Positions 49,986-61,925 of a stretch of DNA of 64,000 nucleotides are shown here, one piece after another; within the stretch, counting starts at the first letter, position 1, and each line of letters opens with the position of its first letter. A program made the position numbers and the translations under genes. The notes below the pieces were generated by a model, which saw only the letters and a program-made list of their open reading frames with translations, did not search any database and was not told the origin of the DNA. The DNA lies in NCBI GenBank assembly GCA_027574665.1, contig CM050655.1, positions 16,115,170-16,179,169 of the forward strand, in the 5' to 3' direction. Source of the DNA: Rhynochetos jubatus (Eukaryota; Chordata; Aves; Eurypygiformes; Rhynochetidae).

Positions 49986-52900
49986 AGGAAGACAGAAAAT
50001 CACTGTCTTTAGTGGGTTCTCATCAAGAATCAGGGACTCAAAAGACACAACATACTCTAGAAACATAGGAGAAGAGTAAAGCTTTCTGTGTTTTCTTGCA
50101 ACTAAACAGATAACCAGGGCTGCTTTATCATATATTTGTGATTCAAAACAGCAGAATTACCAAAGCCATTTTTAAAAAGATTGAAAACACTTTGCTTCAT
50201 AACTGAGAACTTCATAGACAATTACCAATAAAAAGCCTATTAGCACAGTTCCCATAGCCAGTCCTGAATCTAAACAATTCCTTATATTTAGACAAAACTT
50301 TTGTATAACACATGCAGAGATAATAATGTAACAAGAAATTCCTGAGGACACACACTTTTTATTCATACACCACCTTTGCATATGCAAGCCCTGCGTTCAA
50401 GATACTCAAAGAAACATTTATCATATATTGTATTTTAATCTGAGATACATTTATCTATTTCACTGGGAAACAAAAGCTTGGAGATATTCCTGTCATAGGC
50501 ACACTATCCTGCACAGGGTTTATTAGTTCTGTAGAAAGATTCCAGGGACTTGATTCTCAACTGCAAACACCAGTTCTCAACTGATCCGTATTTTTTTTAC
50601 TATCAAGCAACTTATGTTTTTAGGATGGACATTTCAGAGGCTTCTTTTTGGAAATTAAACCTTTAGCAAGCCAATACCACACACTGTAAGAATTTCCACA
50701 TATCCAGAAGCTGATACAAAGCAGAAAATCCCAAGAAGGTCTCAGAAGATGATATTCAAAAAGACAGCTTGCCTTAGTACTGCTCAGAGCAGCACATCTG
50801 TACAATACTGCCAAATGAACCTTCAGAGCCTCTGACACAAGTGCTATAAAAAGTCTGCCAGAAAACATGGCTCCCACACTGGAAATCTAATTTAGATATG
50901 GTTACATCCTTGCTCTTGTAATGCCTATCCATACCCTCATAGGAGAATGGACAGGTGCTGCCTCTTACATTGATGGAAATAGGCCATTAAGCAGTTGAAA
51001 AATGTTATGAAGCACTTAAATCTACCTCCTTCTGTGGTACTATTGGTTGTAAGAAATCAGGACTTGGACTACAGTCAGTGCTCAGCTGGAGGTCAGGGGG
51101 AGGTTGGGGAGTGGAAGGTATAGGGAGAAGGGGAAGGAGAGCAAGAGAGACCGTATTAGCAACTTGGTACCAGCTAACAATAAATCAGACTTGTTAGGTA
51201 CATTTAACACATTTTAGTTTTGAAATACAAAACATAGAAGAACAGTCAAGGGAGTCTTTTTATTCACAGATATTAAACTGACATAAACTGGAATTAGAGA
51301 TCAAATAAACCATACATGAACAAATTATTCCTACAGAATTCTTTGCTTTTCTCTTCAGGGAAAGAATAGGCTATAGATTAAAACATTTTAGATATTTTTC
51401 CAATTGACCAAGATTTGTTCAATTTGTAACCTAAATTTTCACTCAAAATCTCCACTTGCAGTAGAAATCCCAGCGTTACACATCTCGGGTTTGTTGTGCA
51501 TATGTACAATCACATGTATGGAGTATCTCCCTCCTTTGTAGATAAGACCTGGGGAAGTTTGGTTAGAACAGAACAGTGAAGGGGTTTATCTACTACCAGG
51601 GTGTGAACACCCTCAACTAATAGAGCAGAAAAATCCCAATGCATGTATGATATTGTTCTTAAATTGCTTTTCCCTTTTAAAGTGGAAATATAAATACTAA
51701 TATATACTATGGTAAGGGGAATATATTTAACTGGTTTTCAAACAAAGCTTTGGGCTATATTTAATGTTATTGTTACAACAATTGGAATTTTTTTGTTTCA
51801 CTGTAAGACTTTAGATGTTATACTACTGCCAAACCTTGGATTTTGTTGTCTGGAAAGGATAACTGCTTTCTTATGACAAAGGCTTGAAAGATATATCCCT
51901 TTAATTTTATTTTTTTTTTCCTACTTCACGTTCACATGTGTTGAAACTCATTGCTTCTGGAAATGAAGATGCTCTGGTGTCAGCTGTAAAATCTGTATCT
52001 CACTTCCTCAGACAAGTGGATATTTATTGACAGGGTGTGAGAGAGAAAGAGAGGAGAGACTGCCTGTCCTGGAGCCAGTAACCTTGGTGAAGATGCAATG
52101 TCACAAACACCAAGCCATCATTCTCATAGATGTACAGCATATTATTTAAAGGGAAACAAATATCAGCCACTGAATGTCACTGCAAGGACACATCTTCTGC
52201 CTCTTAACTAAACTTATCAGTGCTGTGGTTTAATATGGTACCTTTTTCATCCTCCCCTCAAATTCATCTTTCAGAGCAGCTCTTGACACTACCAGAGAGC
52301 AGTCAAGACTAAGATTTAGTGACGTTTGCTTCAAACAGATCTAGATTTATTGACATTTGTTGCCTGCTTCTTCTCTCAGTAACTGCACAGAGGATTAATT
52401 TTAACCATTTCTTAAACACTGAAAAACTGCATACTTCAGGTAAAAAAGTTCAGACTCCCAAATTAGTGCTACTTGCACATTTCCACTTTTAATTAGAGAA
52501 CCAGAACTTTAATCACAAGACCTTAAACATGTGGGCAAGGTGTTGCTGGAAGTTGGATGAAAAAGGCACACATCAATCCCTTTTCAAAGTGAACTCTTTT
52601 CCAGTAGGGAGAGGAGGATTTATACCTCAGTGGTACACACAAACATGTGATTAAGAAGTGTACATGAAAATATTGCAGGAGGAAAAAAGCCTCATCTTTC
52701 AGTAACTACTTCAGTAGTGAAGTATTGCTCTACTAATTTAATCTTTATTTATTACTGCAACTGGTATCTTCCGCTAATTTCTAAACCCCCAAATTAATAC
52801 AATTTTCTAGAAAAGCATAAGCATAAAGAATGTATCTTAGTGGCTGAGTAACAGAAATCCATTTCCAAAAGGATACCTAATTATCTTGCTGTTAATCCTT

Positions 52901-55900
52901 ACAAATTATATGAACTGAAAGAATTCGTGTTTTCCAAACCTACAAGTGACACTAAGAATTCAACTACACAGTAATATAAGTGCTTTAACTTGTATACAGT
53001 ATAGACACAGCCATCTCGTATTAACACAGTAAGAAAAAAAACCCCACTATCTATTTTAAAAGGATGAATAGATGAATATACTCTCTCCACTCTCCTAATG
53101 TTAGGTAAAAGTATGAATTTCTAATGTTCTGTAAAAGATTAAATACTAAATGAAAAAGAACTGCTGGATGTAAATTTAGAAGTCCAAAAACACCCAAGAG
53201 GCATAACTATAATTACTGCTGAGGGAAGCTGTTTAAGACTAAAAATACATTTCTATTAACAATCAAAATTAGTTTTCATTGCCTTTTTCTCAAGTTTTCA
53301 GTGAATAACCCTTTGATGATAGCACATGATAATGATTCATTAGGAAAAAAAAATTTTATATCAGAAGTATGCATACTTTTTAAAAGAGTCAGAAATCATA
53401 CCAATGAAAATCAAATGCCAGAAGATGCAAAGGACAGTTTGGGGATGAATAATATTCCACAATAAAAGGCTTAACATCAGAGTACATCCTGTACTTGTGC
53501 ATACAGTTCTACAGAAGAATTATATTAAGATGTATTAATCAAAATAATTTATGCTTAGCTTTACAAGATATAAATCCTTCCAATTTGTGCTATCTACTTA
53601 GTGTTATCCAAAGGATATTTGGTGGGAGAAGCATCACTGAGTACAGAAAAGCTGTAAAACATGTCTGAAGAATACACACAAGGTGTACACATTAGCTCAA
53701 AAGTTGGGCAACAAAATGCAGTTTTGTACAGAATATCTACATGCCAGAAAAACACACTTTAGTTTATGGGAAAAGGCTACAGTGTATCCTTATAACAATA
53801 TAAATCTCCAGAACCCTTGTGATGATATCTAATTTACGTGGCTGTCACTGGAAAATGTGGTATGGTGAATTATACACAATACTAAGCTTAATTATGAACA
53901 GTAACCTAGAAATCTTGATTAGAAATCATTTGCTCGCTACGCTCAGAGTCTGTAAAAACAATGATGAATTTATATAGCACACTGCAATTTCAAATAAATT
54001 ATTCCTAGAAAATCAAAAGGAAGGTATAGATTATATAAGAAATTATTTCTTAGGATCACTGCCAAATTTTAAGTACACTATCAGAGTAAAAGTAACACAC
54101 AGTAGCAAGCCTGCTTTACATAAAAATAGCTACTTAACATTCACATCAATTTTTTTCCATCTTCAAAAACAGGCATTCATAAACTATGGGCCAGATCCCA
54201 ACACACTATACAGAAGTGCATGTATTTCATTAGCGAACCTATGACAGAGGTTCTCAGACACGTCACAGAACCTCAGGCACGTTACACTCATCCCACTGTC
54301 ATCACCGTACTATTTCACCCTACTCAAGCTACTTGAATATAGGTTTTCAGAAGGATGTTACCACTGTGGTGGGATCCCTTTCCCAGGACACTTCAGAAAC
54401 TCACAGAAGGGCACGTAGATGTTCGGTACACTGCAAGGTCCGGTTCACTTAAAGCTTCTCATGAAAGATGGCCCAGTTGGAGCCTTGTTTGTCAAATCTC
54501 GGGGCTTCTTCCATTTTCCTTGCTGCACAAAGGGCACACCAGACTACTAGGTTGTACCATAAAACTAAATCAAGGAAGGTTTGAAGTGGTCATGTGATCA
54601 TTAGAGTCTGTGACAATTATTTCCAACTTTAGTATTGCCTCATCTTGAGTGTACAGCAAATGTAATTAAAAAATATGAAATTATAAGGATCACTTGCATT
54701 TTCTTAGACAAGGGAAAATTTCAGCATCTATATTGTAAAGCACAGAGGTCCAAGTCACTACTAAGTTTCTAAGCAAAACCCTCTTTCAGATGGAGACCTC
54801 CTGAAATATACTATTTTATTTCAGAGAAAGACCTTATATTTAGAAAGAGATTAAATAAATCATGATTACAACAGTAAACATGTAAATTCTGATCAATAAG
54901 TACTTGCCTCCCCCTCCCCCCAACACTAACAGCTGCAATAAAGCTTTAAATGTAAAGCTGAGCACAACCAGCCATAAAAGTATGTAAAATAAATGAGGAT
55001 AACATAATGAGGGAATCCAACATTCATCTCATAAATATAACATAACGACCACAACTAAAATGTCAGAGAATCTAATAAATCAATATGGTAGGACAGAGCT
55101 ATCTTTACGCTTAGCATACATAAAAATATATTTACATGCAGACTTTTTTATTTTTTTTTAAACCAAAGATCAAACCAGAAAAATTATAAGAAACTTAACT
55201 CTTTATTCACTTCATCATTCAAAAATCCATATTATTTTTATTTGGGTTTTCTACCCAACTGCAGAGAGCATAAAACATTTTTTTTCCCCATAAACTAACA
55301 AATCAAATTACATTATTAATTAGCATATAAAGTAAACTGAAAGTATGCATTCAGTCCTTTGAATGGACAATTCAGAGATATTGTTGGAAAGAGTATCTCC
55401 AAGAGCAGGTGGAGAATCTTGTATAACTTAAAAATTTTTAGAAAAGGCAGATGTTTGCAAAAGCAACTCATGACAGCGCATATTTTCTTAAGGTCTGAGA
55501 ACTGATATCAAGCGTTTAACTACAGGTTACAGAGGTAGTGCTGCAACACTAAATCTGTTCTAGCTGCTATTTTGAAAACATCAAGTTGTATATATGCACA
55601 ACAGCTACAGTAACAAACAGAACATAGTGCAGACTCAACAAACGCCAGTTTTATTTCAAGTTCTGTCCCTAATTCGATTTGTAACAACTTTTGAGATCAG
55701 TAAAGCTCGTTTGCACTTTAAGGAATAATAAAGACCATAAACCACAAACAGCCCACAATAGCACAAGATATTACAGCACATACTAATCAAAACCTGTCTC
55801 AGAACTGGATTTTTGCTGAGTCTCTTGCATTTCCTTACCATGTGGTTCCACCAGCTGACACCCATGGCCCCTCGGTGGAAACACGTCTTAGTAATTCCAT

Positions 55901-58090
55901 TAATAGGCACAAGATGGCATTAGCACAGCTGATAGAAGAAGAATGCAGGTCAAACTTCACCCTCGGTTTGCCTACTCCACTTAGGGTAATCAGCATGGAA
56001 GCAAAAGCCTTTCCAGTTGGCTTGGGGACCAGTTTGAAAACGGTCACTTCTGCTAATCATCAAGGTTATGTACTATTTATAGAGATACAACATTGTTTTT
56101 ACTAGAATGGCAGTACAGTCAAATACACACCATGATACTGTAGTCACTGGCTGTTGGTTTTCAATCTCTAATCCACAAGCATTTGAACATACGTCTCTGA
56201 GATGAATTGCATCCTAGGCAATAAGCAGAAGTTTCTATACGCTTCTTAAAACCAGGCACCTCAAAATGCTGAGTAGGGAAGACCACACCTGTCTATTATA
56301 GACACTTTAAAAAGTCACTAAGCAGACATTTAATCTAGAAATTCATTATTACAACCAGAATTAAACATTGTCAAACAACTGACTGTCTTTCACATTAAAT
56401 CCTGTGGCTTCTTCTGCTACAGCACGAGTTCTTTTTCAAGTATTCTGTGGTTCAGTGTCACTATTGCAGTGTAAAGAGGATTAGCACCGTTAGCCGTTTG
56501 TCTCTCAGACTAGTTAGTAATACTGTCACCAGATACTTCCACAATGTCCAAACTTTGATATTACCTTTCCAACACAAGTATTTCAACTTTGCCGTAGATT
56601 GCACTTATTTGTCAGTGCCTCAGTTCTCTTACAGTGAAACCTTCTTCCTGCAGTCAGTAAATTACTTATTTCCCTACTTAAGTTTACTCTTATCATTGGG
56701 AAAAGAATTATTTTCCCCTCTCAGTCAACATTTACTGTTGTTGACCTGAAAAGTTGTGGAGGTCTTGCCATCTTCTAGACTACTCTTCACACTGCCTTTC
56801 TCTTACAAAGACCACAGTGGAACTACTTAAACATCTATCAAGTTTGCCTTGCAATGAAAACCACTACACAGGTTAAGTGTTCTTCAGGTTAGTAAGACAA
56901 TCAAATTCATCACCTTGTATCAAAGCATGAGACAGCAGTTTACATCTGAGGATCATCTCTTTCCTAACAAGAAATGACAGAAGCAAACTGGAGACTTTTC
57001 AGTAGCACTCCCTAACAAACAACATACAGGACATACAGGACCTGTTAAGTGGGGCAATGCAATTAAAATAACGTACCTTCTAAAGCAGGATGGGGACTAA
57101 TGCTTTTTCAGTAGAGACTCAACTTTGCTTCTTTTGATTGTTAACTTACGTATATAGATCTGTAAAATATGAACCTAAATTCATTTAAAGTACATCTCAA
57201 CAAAGGGAAATCTCCTTCACAGCAGACCACTGCACTCAAAAATGATGACACTGGCAATCAAAAATAAGAAATGCTGACACTGGACCACTTCAGGGAAAAT
57301 GTGAAAGAGCTATGTACAATGATGCCTTGGGACTGACATTTTCAACCAGTTACTGGACTGCTCCCTACGCTTACCCATTGCTAATTAGTACTGACATATG
57401 AATCAAATACCTTTGTCCAAGCAAGTCTAATGTAACAAGTTTATTTTTAAAATAAATAACTTGATTACTACAGTGATTGCTCCTGTACAATTGTCTGCAT
57501 TTTCTCAACAAAGAACTTTTTATGCTCTATCAGCCTTTCGTCATCACTAGATTATAAATAATCATCGTAGAAACATATTGGACAATAAAACTGAAAGCTC
57601 AAATCTCAAAGACAGCCTTACCCGCCAGCAGAGTTTGCAGACGAATTCATAAATGACCTGAAGTTTGACTGATGGAGATTCTCAAAGCATTCTCTTTCAT
57701 TTAGCAATGTGTAACATACTTAGGCAAAGACTGCATACAATAACCACTTAAAAACATTATTTTGTGCCAGTAGATAAACATGTTTTTATTATACCTGCTA
57801 ATAACTTCATTCCTCCATATGTGACCCAATTTACTTGATTTTGGCCGAAAACACTGAAAACTCTTTCTAATTTCCATGACAGGAGGCAGAAGCCCCTTGA
57901 AAATTCTGGTAGCTTCATGCTCCCTCATATCTTAAGCTCAAAGAAAAGGGTTTATTCTCTTTAGAGCCTCCACAGCTCACATGGCTCAAAACTTTTGGGA
58001 AGAGTAGTATTACTTTCATTGTACCAGCAGTTTAATGGTACTGCTGTTTCCAACAACTGTATCTGCACGCTATGATCTCTTGCAACATTG
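49986..58090. other. Non-coding DNA, no gene recognised
   Basis: It includes a purine-rich patch at 51090-51150 (AGGGGGAGG, GGAGAAGGGGAAGGAGAG) and a short GAGAGA patch near 52037-52060. The sequences at 54238-54600 and 55830-56060 are less AT-rich than their neighbours and could be old repeats or conserved elements, but neither shows a consensus I recognise. Chance open frames are present on both strands. Confidence 0.6.
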
Positions 58091-58091
58091 C

Positions 58092-58111
58092 GGGGGGAGG
58101 GGGGGGCGGGG
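58092..58111 (+). repeat. G-quadruplex motif G6-A-G8-C-G4
   Basis: G6, G8 and G4 are separated by single bases, giving more than four G-triplets with short loops. It is a strong canonical G-quadruplex motif in otherwise AT-rich DNA. Confidence 0.85.
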
Positions 58112-61100
58112 TGGAGTATGCTGTGAGTATGCAAAGCTTTACTGTTCAATCCATGGTGTCAAAGGTATGTCTCAACCAGCATTCAACTTACAAGGCATCA
58201 GAAATCAAAGCATTACCATATGACAAACAAACCTTTAAATATATCAAGATGTTAAATTGATTAAACATTTGCAAATTCCTGAAACAGTCCTGTCCATTAG
58301 ACAGCTCCAGTCTACAGGAACTCCAGTCTCATTTAAACAAAGAGAACAGAATTCAACAAATTCCTGGAATGAGGAATATTTTCGCATTTTAAGTTGTATT
58401 AATTAACTAGAAGTGTTAATTAACAATGCCTATAAAATGAGAATTAATGTGCAAACATAATATCAGAAAGTCCGATTTCCCGGCGGAGACAGGAATTTTC
58501 AGAAGTGCAAACTCCAGTTTTGTTGGTTTTGCATCTTTCAGTGCACACAAACAACCAAAAACCATACAACAACCCATGTAGTTACCAGACCTATTTATAA
58601 AGCACAAGAACCACCATGCAGAAAACTACTATTGAAACTGACACTGTTTTCTAAAAAGGAAAAAACATGGTAAACCCTATAGGTGTGTATAAATAAATAA
58701 AGTCTGAAGAGAGGAGTGTAGAATACTGGAGTTCAAACGATTTTCACATTCCAGGAGTGCCAACACACTAGAGGAAACTGGGAAAACATTAAACTCTGCT
58801 TCCCATCCAGTTTTTCTACAGATAATATGTATAAGTAAGCAGAAAGTTGTATAGGCATAAGTAATCACAGTAAATGTTTTATGGTGCTATTGTAGAAAAT
58901 AACGTGAAGTCACATATTTTGTGCTAAGAGGTAGAATTCCCACAGAATACATATTTGTGTCTTGTTCCCTCCATAATTGGTTCTCTGGTACACCGGTCAT
59001 GTATTGACATAAAATCAGGTAAGTGTACAAGAGGTAAAAGCCTGGTAACTATACCTTAGATATATGGTATAGATATCCAAGTTTAGCACGGATACTATGC
59101 TATACTTGCATATCTATCATCCAATATATATTTCTTTAAATACATACATCACCTTTTCCTCTGTTGCATATAGTTTTACCCCCTCCCCCTTTTTTTTTAA
59201 CCTTTTCCCTTCAGTCTTTCTCACCTATCTATTGTATGTGTTTGCCATCTCACCTCACATCTATAATCAGTTTGGATCAGAGAAGATGGGAAAAACTGGA
59301 GCTATAAACTAACATCCTAGACAGTAATGCCATTGCTCTGCATTTCCCAATGAAAGTTCTGTGACCATTCTCTTTTCCTCTGATTCCAAGCAGGTCTACT
59401 TGTATTTCACTACTTGTATTTCATTACATGACTGGTGGTATGAATGAAGACCCATTTGGGGAATAATCAGATGATACACACAAGGAAGTTCCCATATAAT
59501 GAAGAAAAATCAAGTTATTGTGCAGGGAGTGTTCAATAATTCAGAGAAAGCATGGTCTTTTTTTTACAAAAAAACAAAATCAAAAAAAACACAGGATATG
59601 TCTTCACATATGAATATACACACACACAAATGTATAGACATAGGCAGATATAAACTGCTACAGAAATATGTATACGTTTTCTGCAAGAAACATTTACCTG
59701 CCATTCCAAATTCTTGCAGTATGTTGTTTAGATAAATGCACAGCACAATTTTGAACTAAACTACGCTTGCCCATTTTTTTTCCTCACTCCAGACTTTTTT
59801 ATTAACAACTTTCTTATTGCCATGTAATTATATCTAGCTAATAAATGAGGATCACCTCAAGCCCAAACTGACTGGAGAAACCCTGCTTAACAGGAACAGT
59901 AGGCTCAGCTTCTGACTGACCAATGCGTAAGGCACAGCTATTATTCTGACCAAATAATTTTCTTGCAGCAGTATCTGTGGCTTTCATTAATCTACACTTT
60001 TGGGTGCACTTTCTGCTTTTCAGCAGTCATACTACAAAAGGTGGGTTACTTAAGAAACAATTAGGTGCGTATACAAAACAATTTGCAGGCAGTCTTACTC
60101 TTTCAGCTACCTAAGTGAAGTGCCTTTCAAGGCTGATTTATAACACTGTCGTCTTCAGAAGGCAAAATAATTAATAGGAGCATGGACTTCTAATTTCAGT
60201 GACTTCCAGAGAAAGTGGATTTCATTTGATTTATGATGGCCAGTGACTTTGCATTTTATCAGTTCATTCACTCATTATTTATGCTGATGACCAATTTCAA
60301 TGGGTCGCTATCATCTAACTCGCTACTAATCAAAGAGAATTAGGGTTCACTGCATTATTTAGAAGCCACTAATTTATCTTCAGAACAAGTATCAAGAATA
60401 GTTTGAGGCCTTCTACACTAAAAAGAAGCACAGCTGGCAAAGTCACAGCATTTTCTCAGTATTACAAATGAATGTCACAGGAGCTGGTTACAAGAACTAC
60501 TACTTTTAACATAAGTTTTTTAATGAGGCAGATGGTACTGATAGAAAATAAATATGAAACATTGAAACAATGAAATGAAACACTGTCTGACCTCCTATGT
60601 CAAAATATTTAAAATATGTGTTTTCCATTCCCTCTGCGAGCAATTCAAAGACACTTTATTTAAAAAATTCTCTCCCTTTCTCTCTGCTAACTAAATGGAA
60701 ATCTTTGCACCAAAACAATCCTAGTTGGCCTATTTCTCATTTTAAAATAATTTGAATGTTTTTTCAGACACAAGAAAATGGATCAAACTTAAACATACAA
60801 AAATGGAGTTTTATCAGCAACTAATAATACCAAATCATATTCAATCATTGGAGGGGGGGGGGAATCCTCCCATGGCCAGGGGGAAGGAAATCAGTTGTTT
60901 ATTTTGCTCATGGTGACCAGAGCACAAACTCCTCATTCCAACATTTTTATACCTTTGCAATTTAACATTCATTTATCCTCTGATTTCCTGGGGGCTTTCT
61001 ATACAGCCCACCTTGTGTGAACCACTTCATAAGGTATTTTAAGCTATGGGTGTAGGTGCAAAACCTTTCGAAAACTCAGGTGAAGTACATGGCCAGTAAC

Positions 61101-61716
61101 CTATCAGAACAGCACCACCACATACCAAGTAATAGTTCTGGACCTTCTGCTAGTGACAACAGTCTCTGTTCTGTTTCATCTGAGTTCTGAATGTTAAGCA
61201 TAGGTGAGGGTAAAGAAATAAAACACTAAATCTATAGATACAGAAAACGATTCCTTGGGGCCTTCACACACACTTCCTGAAAATATTATCCATTCCTCCT
61301 TAAACAAACCTGAAGTTTAAATGTGCAAAATCAAAGATATCTAAGGCTTCTTTGTACACCCCAGGGTAAGACATATCACCTTTCAAGCCAGAAGAGTGGA
61401 CCAACCTTGGTTTTTTGCACTGCTGTTACTCCTGCCCGGCCCCAGCTACACCCAGAGAAATAGCCCACACAGGGTCAGCAGTAGCAGCTGAAGTAGACCC
61501 ACCACCAAAAATTGCCCCCGCAGGCACAACTCCTCATGCTGCTGATGCTCATTCCCAAGGTACACGTGGGTTTAACTGGGGCTTCAGAGGGATCTTCTGT
61601 ATCTTCAGACAGAAAGCGGTGTTTTGTGTGCGAGACAAAACACCACCACCCTCCCTCCAAAAAAATAAACACATTATCAATGTGACATTTCAATACACAG
61701 CTTTTACACGCATGTC
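58112..61716. other. Non-coding DNA, no gene recognised
   Basis: A G10 run lies at 60853-60862 and a short CACACACAC patch at about 59620. The last 300 bases, from about 61400, are richer in C and G than the rest and end at the CR1 copy. A 101-codon chance frame there is alanine- and proline-rich only because of composition. Confidence 0.6.
60853..60862 (+). repeat. Poly(G) run, G10
   Basis: Ten G bases are followed by AATCCTCCCATGG. It is a simple homopolymer. Confidence 0.85.
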
Positions 61717-61925
61717 ATAGAATGGTTTGGGTTGGAAGGGACCTTTAAAGACGATGTAGTTCTAACCCCCCTGCCATGGGCAGGGGCACTTTCCACTACA
61801 CTGATTTGCTCAAAGCCTCATCCAGCCTGGCCTTGGACACTTCCAGGGATGGGGCATCCACAGCTTCTCTGGGCAACCTGTCCCAGTGATTCACCACCCT
61901 CTCCGGGAAGAACTTCTTAAAAGAC
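61717..61925 (-). mobile_element. CR1 retrotransposon, 5'-truncated 3' end
   Basis: The plus strand reads CATAGAATGGTTTGGGTTGG, AAGGGACCTTTAAAGA, CCCCCCTGCCATGGGCAGGG, CACTTCCAGGGATGGGGCAT and CCACAGCTTCTCTGGGCAAC. These follow, in order and nearly unchanged, the reverse complement of the avian CR1 3' end, so the copy runs on the minus strand. About 209 bases are kept. The match ends in CGGGAAGAACTTCTTAAAAG, near the 'aaagaatttcttcc' of the consensus. The 3' terminus shows only one copy of the ATTCTATG-type octamer instead of several. 5' truncation is typical of the family, and it cannot be mobile. Its good preservation makes it the youngest repeat in the window. Confidence 0.95.

Noticed and set aside
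61415-61720. 101-codon alanine/proline-rich frame
   Set aside because: It runs into the terminal bases of the CR1 copy and owes its length to local GC content.
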